Made by a program: the position numbers and the translations under genes. DNA of 13,342 nt from Phoronis ovalis (lineage: Eukaryota; Phoronida; Phoronidae): NCBI GenBank assembly GCA_028565635.1, contig JAOXYB010038784.1, forward strand, positions 1 to 13,342. The letters are read 5' to 3'. Below are positions 1-8,976 of the stretch, one piece after another. Within the stretch, counting starts at the first letter, position 1. Each line of letters opens with the position of its first letter. Under the pieces are notes generated by a model that was given only the letters and a program-made list of their open reading frames with translations, was not told the DNA's origin and ran no database searches.

Positions 1-214
1 ATACAGGTATTAATTGGTAACAATATACTGAGTACGGACAGCCATGAGGAAACAACCTGAATGCAGGACACACTCTGGATAAATAATAATAATTCAGTCG
101 GCAATAGGATTAACCATAAGTATTCTTCTTGGCTTTTCATTGGCAAATCTATCTATGATACGCTCATAATCTAGGTTAATATCTCTGTGGACATATAAAA
201 TTAATTCTTGTGAA

Positions 215-262
215 GGGGGGGGGGGGGCGCGCCTTCCACGCCCGCTCGTAAATCCGCCACTG
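215..262 (-). mobile_element. Possible DNA-transposon terminus (remnant)
   Basis: A run of 13 G (215-227) is followed by a GC-rich stretch ending in CCGCCACTG. Read on the minus strand it begins CAGTGGCGGATTTACG and ends in the poly-C run. Beginnings of the type CAG(T/G)GGCGGAT are frequent at terminal repeats of animal cut-and-paste transposons; that is general recollection, not a match I could compute. If it is a terminus, the element body would lie to the left. I found no matching partner starting CAGTGGCGGA in bases 1-214, so the element is either cut by the window edge or is a solo fragment. The GC content contrasts sharply with the AT-rich flanks. Confidence 0.35.
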
Positions 263-852
263 TGACATACGTACTGGTATAGTTATGAATATGCGTGTTG
301 CTTGATTTGAGTCGTTTACCCAGTCTGTATCAAACTAACCCCAGATAACCCACGTTATTGCACTATCAATCAACGCCGGAGGTGACATGTACGCAAACAC
401 AGGGTGAACTCCAAGGGATGAACGATACCTTGGATTACTAAGTTCACTATTATAAACTTGCATTTTATTAAATGTATGTTTTTAAGATTTATAATGTTTT
501 ACTGATAAAAAGCTTGAAGCGAAATGAAAGTTCAACTGGGTTCATTTGTTGTTATCCCTTAATTACGGATAGATCAGTCTTTACATTAACGTGTGATGAA
601 AAATATAGAGTGACCGAATAAGTGAATTTCCACATTAATCTTATTAACATAATAATCACAATTACTAATAAGTTTATTACCTTTTTTACCAGACGATAAA
701 AACTATATTCAATTTGTACTAATGTAGACTAATTAAATTTCGGTAAAATAGGATAAATGTAAAGAACGTAAAAACCACTTGTTAAATAGTTATATTTTAT
801 GGCTATAAATATATTTTTCGTTTTTATCAAAGTTCTCGTTATAAATGAGGTG

Positions 853-864
853 TACAGGGGTCCC
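853..864. repeat. Copy 1 of a dispersed TACAGGGGTCCC motif
   Basis: The 12-mer TACAGGGGTCCC here recurs exactly at 1819-1830. This copy continues into CCAGGG, so it sits within a small C/G-rich palindrome-like patch. It may be a fragment of a dispersed element; function is unknown. Confidence 0.4.
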
Positions 865-898
865 CCAGGGTGCAATGACCGCGCTTAAATATTGCAAA

Positions 899-997
899 TG
901 CTCGCGGCAAGTTAAAAAAAAAAGATCGCTGCTCGCATAATAAGAGTTAGAGGATGCTCACGGCTCGGACTTAACAGACTACAATGCTCGATGCTCG
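899..997. repeat. Quasi-periodic TGCTCG/TGCTCA cluster
   Basis: The word TGCTC followed by G or A starts at 899, 930, 955, 985 and 992. The first four are spaced 25-31 bases apart and the last by 7. The block is clearly richer in CpG and GC than the surrounding sequence. It could be a decayed tandem repeat of about 28-30 bases or part of a transposon fragment. It encodes nothing recognisable. Confidence 0.35.
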
Positions 998-1125
998 CGA
1001 AAACCCCCCTACAGCCCCCATAAACCTAGGAAACACCAAAAGCACGTACGAATTTCAAAATGTTATTCACGCTACCAGTACAATAGAAATTACATCTAGC
1101 ATTAAACAATTTTCTCTCGACCAAT

Positions 1126-1340
1126 GTGTTTTCCGTCTACATCACAAAATTCGTCTCCAACTTTATTATAATTATCACACAAAGCATAAAATAAAAGCGT
1201 TTATATTTGGTTAAATTTTTAACCTTACTATTTCTAATTCAGTGTTTTCCACCTCATATAATTCGTCTACAAGTCCTTTATCAGTATTGCACAAAGCATA
1301 AATCTTTTCATTTTGGTTGAATTTTTGACCTGCTACTCAT
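1126..1340. repeat. Diverged tandem duplication, two units of about 100-116 bp
   Basis: The unit starting GTGTTTTCC at 1126 is followed by a second copy starting at 1242. Shared blocks in the same order are GTGTTTTCC, ATTCGTCT, CACAAAGCATAAA, TTTGGTT then AATTTTT, and ACC-T-CTA. The copies differ by many substitutions and a few small gaps, so the duplication is old. The first unit overlaps the tail of a chance frame (984-1214 +). No function is evident; slippage or unequal crossing-over in intronic DNA is the simplest origin. Confidence 0.6.
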
Positions 1341-1818
1341 ATTATAAATGAATTGTTATATAAAATACACTTTTTGAACATGTTTACCGTTAACTTTGTT
1401 ATTTTAAAAATGTAGTACTAGTCTAGTTGTATTTATGAGTAATTACAATATAACATGTTGCTAGTTCTCGGAAATGTGTACGTAACCATAGACATATATA
1501 TGGTTTTTATTGTTGTATATAATATGTGTATATATGTTGTAACAGCAAGGGTTATTGGTACTTTATTTTATGAATAAATTATCATATATAATACACCATA
1601 AAATGTATGCGTGAGCGTTGAGATCGTTTTTTGTGCATGGTTTTTATCGTGTTTTATAATTTTTAAATATTAAAAAACAACCGATTCCCAGTACAAGTTT
1701 TAAAACCTTTTTCTAACATTATCATAGTCTTAACGTAAGTTTTGGTAAACCCACTTACTCTTTAAATAAAAAGTAACTACACATTTATTTCTGCTTTTTC
1801 AAACGACTGGTACAAGTT

Positions 1819-1834
1819 TACAGGGGTCCCTGTA
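1819..1834. repeat. Copy 2 of TACAGGGGTCCC, inside a 7-bp-arm palindrome
   Basis: TACAGGG (1819-1825) and CCCTGTA (1828-1834) are exact reverse complements separated by GT. The first 12 bases equal the motif at 853-864. The palindrome could be a small protein-binding site or a vestige of a transposon end; neither can be shown here. Confidence 0.45.
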
Positions 1835-4800
1835 CAGTTATAGTGCATGGATTATGTATATGTATATTAAAGATCATTAAAGGGTAATCTGTTATGCAAA
1901 CTGTTTTAACAAGACATCTGTATAGCCACTTGGACGAAAATAAATGCTTTTTAAGCTAAAATGTACATATTTCGAGGAAAAGTTCATCATAAAACAAAGC
2001 ATTACAATCATTCACATTTGATAGAGCTTATCAAAAATTAAATAAAAAATATTTTTTTGACAACAACATTGATTACATATGTGAGATTCAAAAACTATTA
2101 ACATCGAGTGGTCTACTGTGCAACATTCGTATTAAATAACTAAGGCAAACAGAACGTCAGCTCGGTGAAAGCCAAGACAACATTGATGGTTCAAAGTTTT
2201 GTAGACTGAGAAATCACAGATTGGTGGTATTACCAGATATTTTGAAAGACACGTACTTTCAACAGATAAGTTTTATTGTTTTAACTCACTAAACATACCG
2301 CATATAAGAGTCAATTAAGATAATGTTTATCAAACTATGTCTAATCAACATTATACTCCCACATTATTGCAAAAAAGAGACGACTTTTTCTGTAACTTGT
2401 GAATAGACAGCTTTTTTCAGCATGTCGTTCAGAAATGTCGCCAGTTCATAATTTTATTCAATTATTTCTAGAAGAGCACAATCAATACAGTGAAATTACA
2501 TTTTGTAATAATTAAATAATAATACGCATTTGTAGTAGACGAGTATTCTGATATTTTAACTACAGTGTAAATGTGATATTTTAACTACTGCATTTAACGC
2601 TACGTTGAGAAAGTTAAAATAATCTGTATCAAATAGAGTGACAATTTTATCAGAAGCTTAGAGATCAAGTCTTGTTCACTTTTGAAATATTATCTTTGAC
2701 ATGTCTAGTGTGTAAATATATATAAAGCTTAGTTTATGTCAAATAACCCTGTTATAACGTTATATGATACAATTCATAATCAAACATTTATAGTATTATG
2801 TCGTTTGCAGAATGCTATGTTTTGACTCGATTGCCAAACTGGTGCTAACAAATAAAAACGAATGACATTTAACAAAATTCAAGCATTTTTATATAACTAA
2901 AATATATTTTATTAAACATGCAATAAAAAACGGCAAAATTCTTTATTTAACCATACCGCGTTTGTTGCTAGTCATATTTACACAACAGAAGTGCTTGGAT
3001 TCATGATAAATCAAGCTATTGTTCGACACGATTGCGTTGTACAGTTTAGATTTCCTGTCAATCAAAATTAATCTTAAAATAATGAATTTGTTTGTTGTAC
3101 AGTGTTTCATTTAGTAAACAGTGACCTCCAATAATGTATGTAGCAATCAGTATTCCATATATAACCTTTATGCAGAAACAATGTGTAAAATACATGTTTG
3201 GGGCTCTTACAGTATAAGATTATCATTAACCTGGAATGTGTATTTTGTGGGAAACACTGCAAATTTGTTTGTTTGTTTGCTTTATTTAAGTGGAACGAAT
3301 TTAACTAATTAATCTATTCTAGAAAATAAATTAATTTCAACATATAATCCAAATCATTGTGCGTAGAAAAAAGACGAGTGGGCTAGAATGTTTTAGTTGG
3401 CGTTAAATTGTTTGGGATATTTGACATATATGTGGGGGCTTAACAATTAAACACCCAAAGCTTTTAAATTAATTAATATTGTTTTCTTGGTATCCATGGC
3501 AATAAGCGAAACATTTCCATAATATATAGAACTCAAAACTGGCCACTAATTCAACTACTCGACACACTTTAGATAAAAATCCAAAAAAGATTTAGACGAA
3601 TGGTGGTTTTTTGACAGTCAGTCCGTAAAAGTCATATGAGTATATGTTTATGTCGCTATGTAAGACTTCACGTGCAGTCAAATGTGATTTCTAGTTAAAA
3701 TCATGTGTGTTCATTCTGTGTGATATTCATTTTTTGTTTACTCTAAAAAGTTTAGGGTTTGTATAGCTTTAATTTTATCATTGCAGCGTATTGTGCAGGT
3801 ATACTTTTAAAATAGTGACATCTATATTGAATAGTATGTATTGTACATTATTTTTCCCGAAAGGATGAAAACGTTAGAAACTAGTAACATTTCCTAACTA
3901 ATTTCTCGAGCAGATGGACAGGTGTTACAAACATGAAAAAGTGCCCGGATCAGAGCAGTATCTACATTCTCAATCTGAACGTGAGCAAAACAATGAAACT
4001 TGAGTAACGATAATACTGAAATGTTCATATTAATATATTGTGATCTGTGTATACTACTTTACCTAATCAAACTTTGCTCATGATATCTTTATCTAAGATT
4101 TAAGTTTGTAATCAGTATTTGCCACTAGACTTTTTGAGGTAGAAGATAATTATTTCCACCGTTATCCTCAATCAAGGCATACATCCCCGTATATGCGCAG
4201 TATTTCATGCACCTGATGATTTTTTTGCTCGGGTATAAATCACCAAGAAAGGTGTATTGAAGTGATATATTGCTTACACATAGCATGCCGGGATGTCGTG
4301 GTGAAACAAAGTACTTTTTAAATATGCATGTAATGTTTAAAGAGGCCATTGGAAGAAAAATGTATCCTGTTGAAATGTTTAGGTACTTGAATGAATGTCA
4401 GCAGAGCAACCCGGGAGAGCAACTAAACTGGTAGATCTTCCTGGAAATCGAGGTTGTGTGGTCAGTGATATGAAACCAACTGCGACAGAAAAATGTTCAG
4501 CAAAAATGTGTCCGTTGCGATATGGGTTCATTGCAATGCAGTGTTGTTAGTAGTCTAATCACGTCGGACAAACAGTAAAAATGTTAAAGTGCAAAAAAGA
4601 ACACCCCTGACGATCATTCACATTCACTTGAAAGTATCAGTTTTTTACTTCGTAATCTTTACGCTAAATTAACTACATTTAGAACACCATTTTTGTGGTT
4701 TTTTATGTGATCACAGTTTGAACGCTTCACTAATTATCTAACACCATCTTGACAATATAAAATATGCAAAAGCAATAAATACGCGATTTGATTTATGCCT

Positions 4801-6782
4801 GTGTACGTGTTATGCATTCCATTGGTTTAGTTTAGAACCATGAAAGTCTGCTTGAAAACAAGTAAACAAGAAATGTTGGCTCATTCAATTTAAATAGATC
4901 ATTAATTTTTAATTAAATGGATTATGTCAATTTTGAAATGAGAAAACAAGCCACTCAAACAGCATTTAGTGTGCAAGGTACTTGTGTCATCGTTCACGTA
5001 CCACAGTTTACGCTTGTAAGCCACATAAAATCAAATTCTTTGATATAACAAATAAGAACCTTAGCCTGCTGTATCTTTTAGTGCATGTATTTCCCATTTA
5101 AGGTTTTTGACAAGTACAATAAAAGCGTTTGAAGCAACTGTAAAAACATGTGATTTTCTAAGTGCAAAATGTTATTTTGTTGTTTATGAATCCATGTTTT
5201 GCTTGCACCAATTATTAGATTTATAACATTATGTAGAAAAAATCCAGTAAAAACAGAAGACGGTCGGGATTGCGCTAATTAATCGTTTAAGAATCAGGTT
5301 AGTTAAATAGTCTGCGCAATCATCTGCTCTGTTTGTCATATATTTAGAAAGAATAATAATAAGACTTCGTTTAAGTTATTCAAACAACTGCCAGAGACAA
5401 TGCACTAATTAAACTTGAAATCATTAATGTTTATATATGTAAAATGTCACTGACCAAATACACGTGGTATAAATCTTTCACATACTGCATACTGTGCATA
5501 TTGTTATCAAGGTGTTTATCAGATGTGAGTGGGACGTTGTATTTAACAAAATCCCTAATTAGTTGTTTCATTACCATTGTGACCAGATTGTGATATCATT
5601 GGAATCTGTTTAATGTTTACACAATTGGTGAACAAAATCGAAGCAAAAAACAGAGGAATAGATAATGCAAAACCAATCCAAACACGACTGGAGAACCAAT
5701 CAAGTTAAAACAATAAAGAGAATATGAAACTGAAAAATACGTAATACAGTAGGAATATATTCTGAGTCACAAGGAGAGACGAGTGGGAACTTTCTGACGT
5801 TAGTATCCCGGTGGAAAGTTTATTATCTTGTATTCCATATTTGTAACATTCTTGTTAATCCTGCCTATCCTAATCTATCAGCAAATATATCAGATTGTTC
5901 TTATAACAAGGACCTACACAAAAGTGTGCCCTTTTAAAAAAATAATATTGTTACTTTGTTATTTCAATCTTTCACGCTCAATTGCCTAAACTCCGAAAAA
6001 TAAAATTAATTAATTTCATTTTGTTAAAAGAAAGATCTATACGTATTTACAAGACAGTTCACATCTTAAGCAGAGTCAGGTACAGAAGGCTAAATTGTAT
6101 TCAACTTTAATTGTCAGGGAACTTAGTAAAGAATAGCTTTCATGACATGGTTATAATGAAGCCACTTTCCTTAAGATTTATCTCTTTGTGCCTGCAGCCG
6201 CATACGTGTCAGTGCAGACTGTGAAAGACTCCTTTTACTTTTAACTTAATCGACTTTCATATTTTATGGGCGCTGTATTTTGTTATCATAACTATTATAT
6301 TTGTTATTCATACAAAAATACCTAGGTGGCTATGAAACTGGTGTACACATCTGATTAAAATGCGGTCAAATGTACTAGCTGAAACTTATTTTATAGATAC
6401 TTAAAAAGTGGAATGTTTAATATGTTGGTGACAAGCCCATTGTCCAATTAATACGATCTTGTTTTGACAATTTCAACAATCGTGCGAAATAATTTACATA
6501 TTTTGTAATAATAAACACAAACACTAATAGGCAACATAAATTCGATAAATCCAGTGCTTTTCGATTATCACACAAACTACTCGCAATGTCTTTTCAGTGA
6601 CAAAGTTAAAAAGATTAAATTTTTGCAGCACATTAACAGGACAAATTGTCTCAAGATTATACGTACCTCCGTTGAAAAAGTTTATAACACCGGATTCCTA
6701 GGAAACCCAAGTTGTAGGATAAACACCAATGTAATCAATATTACATGTCAAAAAATTTTTTTGATATGAAAAAACATGGGAA

Positions 6783-6788
6783 ACTTAC
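6783..6788 (-). other. Splice donor of the SMB exon
   Basis: Minus-strand AAA|GTAAGT gives a near-consensus U1 donor just where the SMB-linker frame ends. Reading on past it gives an unrelated hydrophobic tail and a stop at 6748, so splicing here is favoured over read-through. Confidence 0.75.
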
Positions 6789-7101
6789 TTTCTATGTTTG
6801 GTGAAGGTTTGGTTGGAGGTTCCACTGTCCACGCTCCTTCAGGTGGCTCAATTCCTAGGCAATGTCCCCAGAAATCTGGGCAACAATCCGTTATTGTTCT
6901 GTTGCAGAATAAATCACAGTAACACAAAGTGTCAGAAATTGGTGCCGTACACTCATCAACACGACCCGGACAACACGAAGGCCCCGGTCTCTTCGAACAC
7001 CATTGTGTATTTATTAATAGAGGCTGACAAAAGATCAGTCCAGCAAAATATACAAGTAACCAACGAGAAGAGTTTTTTCCTGAATTCATCATCCTTGTCA
7101 T
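6789..7101 (-). CDS. First coding exon of a secreted somatomedin-B (TINAG/TINAGL1-like) protein
   Basis: This exon gives 104 codons plus one base, starting at ATG 7101-7099 with an in-frame TAA at 7113-7111. In-frame ATGs at residues 4 and 5 could also serve as the start. Residues 14-33 form a hydrophobic signal peptide after a basic K9/R13 region. Residues 35-81 carry ten cysteines (35, 43, 44, 51, 60, 62, 66, 73, 74, 81) in the somatomedin-B pattern CCPGR..EC, CYCDLFCNRT, DCCPDFWGHC. This block, including the N67 glycosylation sequon, closely resembles the N-terminus of tubulointerstitial nephritis antigen and TINAGL1 (Drosophila Swim, a Wingless-binding protein). A proline-rich linker (86-101) follows. 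The exon ends AAA|GTAAGT, phase 1. In the family a VWC-like block and a catalytically inactive cathepsin-B-like domain follow; neither was found in the window, so a shorter SMB protein is possible. Expected location is the extracellular matrix. Confidence 0.8.
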
Positions 7102-8290
7102 CAAGAATATTTACCCAAATACTAAAAATATCCAAAGTTGAGGTAACGTCCAATTTCTTTCCAGTTATGAGACCACCTATTGTTTCTTTGTATAGCTTTT
7201 CGGCAACTGAAAACTGAAATACATAACACTATTCTTTAATTCTGTATATGATTAGATTATTTAAGGACAATTAATTTTATATCGGCAGGTATTTAAAATG
7301 AAACTGTAACCAAAAGTAACAAACTAATAAATTCAATCACTCAAACTAGCAGTCAACTTAATATATTTAGTGGGCATCCCCACCGTTATTTCTCAACTTA
7401 TCAGATCAAAGTTATAACCTAACATGCAATTTCAATACTGAAGCATCCATGCGTTATAAAAACACATAATTATCTCAGAGTGATCCACTGCCTACTTTTG
7501 TTTCAAACTCCGTGTTTGAAGAAAATTTATTAGAAATAGTCTCCCACCTACGCCAAGCTTACGCGTTAAGCCGAATCGGAAATAAGGGGCTCTCCCGAAC
7601 TTTTTATAGTATAAAGCTAGTTGGACAAACAACCACCAAGCAGAAAGGTGAAAGGTTACATACTTTATCATAGATAGGCAAATTACGTGAAATATTAACC
7701 CGAAATGAACTACTGTATAATGGAGTTAATCAGAGATGCAGGATTCCATAACATTATATACTCCATTCCCTATCCATGTGATCTTGTAGAACAATTCATA
7801 CCCATTGAAATAAAAAACAAAAACATTTCGGTTGTATTTATTTATTGATTGAGATCAGAATAATGTAAATTACGATATTCAGCCTAGGCATGATATCATA
7901 TAATTCTGTGTGCTATAATGCTTTTTAAAAATATGATCTCCAAACAAAACAATACACATACCTGTAATCACAGCACTCCACCCAATTGAACATAGTGCGA
8001 GTCATGAACGGCGAACCAATAATGTGAATGAAATATAATAATACTAACAATTTTAATTTATTTACAAAATTCAAGACATTTAAAGAAATAGCATGGACAC
8101 ATCCTACATACATACGAGTCTAATAATGAATTAACACATTTCTGTAAAATTATGTACCCGAAGGTACATTCTAGCTGAAATTTACTTTTTATCAAATTAA
8201 GAAGAGAGAATAAAAGGGCGATTTTCACTTAAAAAAGGAAAGTATCCCAGGAAAGTACCATGTTCGATTTTCTCCACACGCTATAAACCA

Positions 8291-8370
8291 TGTACATGTA
8301 CGAGCATCTTTAACAGTTGATTGTAATATGTTGTACATGTATGAGTATCTTTAATTTGATTGTAATATGT
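8291..8370. repeat. Tandem duplication, 41-bp and 39-bp units
   Basis: Unit 1 (8291-8331) and unit 2 (8332-8370) both begin TGTACATGTA, share GAG-ATCTTTAA in the middle and end TGATTGTAATATGT or GATTGTAATATGT. They differ by two C/T changes and a short gap. This is a young local duplication in the upstream region of the sulfotransferase gene. It lies inside a chance minus-strand frame. Confidence 0.8.
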
Positions 8371-8555
8371 TGATATGTTGTTTTTTATAGCGCTTAGTAT
8401 AAATTCATCCTTAAGTCGATGTGGTGATTGGTTGATTGGTTTGTCTCTTGAAAGTTGTAGGTTTGATGGAAATGTAACTATTTTACACTTGTCACTAATC
8501 AATTGTGGAGACGTCTGGTGACAATAACTGGGGCTACAAAACGGGTTCCGGAAAC

Positions 8556-8564
8556 CCGGAAGTG
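8556..8564 (+). promoter_or_regulatory. ETS/GABP-type motif CCGGAAGTG
   Basis: CCGGAAGTG is the canonical core recognised by ETS-family factors and is common in animal promoters. It sits about 405 bases upstream of the sulfotransferase ATG, next to an imperfect palindrome (GGGTT...AACCC, 8543-8557). A single short motif can occur by chance, so a promoter role is only suggested. Confidence 0.25.
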
Positions 8565-8964
8565 GGAATACACATGAATTTCTCTTATTAGACGGATACC
8601 GAATCAATATTTCGTGCTGCTGAGATTTAAAAACATCACTCCAGAATATAGTGCATGAGGTTATTTGATGGTCATTGTCATTAATGTATCTATAAATTAA
8701 CATAGCTACTAGACTATGTCAAAATAGATAGTATAGTGAACTATTGACCGAGATACCACACTACAGGGACAGAAGGTCAATCAATCAATCACGGAAAAGG
8801 AACGATGTTGGGTTAATGTACTTAATAGATTGATAGAGCCTTAGTTCCTTGAAACCTTTAGTTTTTATTTTCAAAATCTTAAAGCGATTGTATGTATAAT
8901 CGTCCTGGAAAATGTCAAAAAAGATACCGTCGTCGGCTTTTTGATATGTCAATTGTTTCCATTT

Positions 8965-8976
8965 AAAAATGGCGAC
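8965..8976 (+). promoter_or_regulatory. TISU-like translation start context
   Basis: The start codon lies in AAAAATGGCGAC, close to the TISU consensus SAASATGGCGGC known from vertebrate and insect genes with very short 5' UTRs, where it doubles as a YY1-type site. A at -3 and G at +4 also satisfy Kozak rules. An in-frame TGA at 8942-8944 excludes an upstream extension, so 8969 is the start. Confidence 0.4.

Larger units (their letters stand above)
1..6788. other. Long non-coding stretch, probably first intron of the SMB/TINAG-like gene
   Basis: No open frame here has family motifs, a convincing splice frame or coding-like composition. The longest frames (984-1214 +, 3121-3312 +, 4125-4349 -, 6554-6769 +) look like chance. 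Because the minus-strand exon at 6789-7101 ends in a strong donor (GTAAGT), transcription must continue leftward through this stretch, so at least its right part is intron. I looked on the minus strand for the expected next TINAG parts (a cysteine-rich VWC-like block, the W-x-A-x-N-x-S-x-FWG region, the cathepsin-like domain) and did not find them; they probably lie off the left edge. Distinct sub-features (transposon-like end, tandem duplication, TGCTCG cluster, short repeats) are listed separately. The rest is AT-rich filler with homopolymer runs and TA-rich patches such as about 1490-1600. Confidence 0.6.
7114..8968. other. Spacer between two divergent genes; 5' UTRs and promoters expected
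   Basis: The SMB/TINAG-like gene reads leftward from 7101 and the sulfotransferase rightward from 8969, so this stretch of about 1.9 kb must hold both 5' regions unless upstream non-coding exons extend further. On the minus strand a T-rich acceptor-like sequence (ATTTTTAG) lies about 30 bases upstream of the SMB ATG, so a spliced non-coding 5' exon is possible. A moderately GC-rich patch lies at about 7540-7605 and a T/A-rich TTTATTTATT patch near 7835. The short frames here (7925-8113 -, 8281-8703 -, 8785-8979 -) show no family motif. No clear TATA box could be assigned. Confidence 0.55.

Noticed and set aside
984-1214. Plus-strand frame of 76 codons with an ATG
   Set aside because: Its end runs into the tandem duplication, and the residues look like AT-rich translation with no motif.
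4125-4349. Minus-strand frame of 74 codons with several cysteines, loosely like a single-VWC pattern and a candidate next exon of the SMB gene
   Set aside because: The cysteine spacing does not complete a VWC or TINAG pattern, splice sites are poor and the phase with the 6789 donor could not be made to work.
6748-6788. Read-through tail of the SMB frame to its stop
   Set aside because: It lies past a near-consensus GTAAGT donor, and the tail (FPMFFHIKKIF) looks like translated intron.
6798-7217. Plus-strand frame of 139 codons
   Set aside because: It lies antisense to the SMB exon, has no family motif, and the cysteine pattern is on the other strand.
7540-7605. GC-richer patch considered as a tRNA or small RNA gene
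   Set aside because: No A/B-box pair or cloverleaf pairing could be drawn on either strand.
8281-8703. Minus-strand frame of 140 codons
   Set aside because: It spans the 41/39-bp tandem duplication, has no recognisable domain and non-coding composition; probably chance.
8777-8791. TCAA short tandem repeat
   Set aside because: Fewer than four copies; too short to matter.
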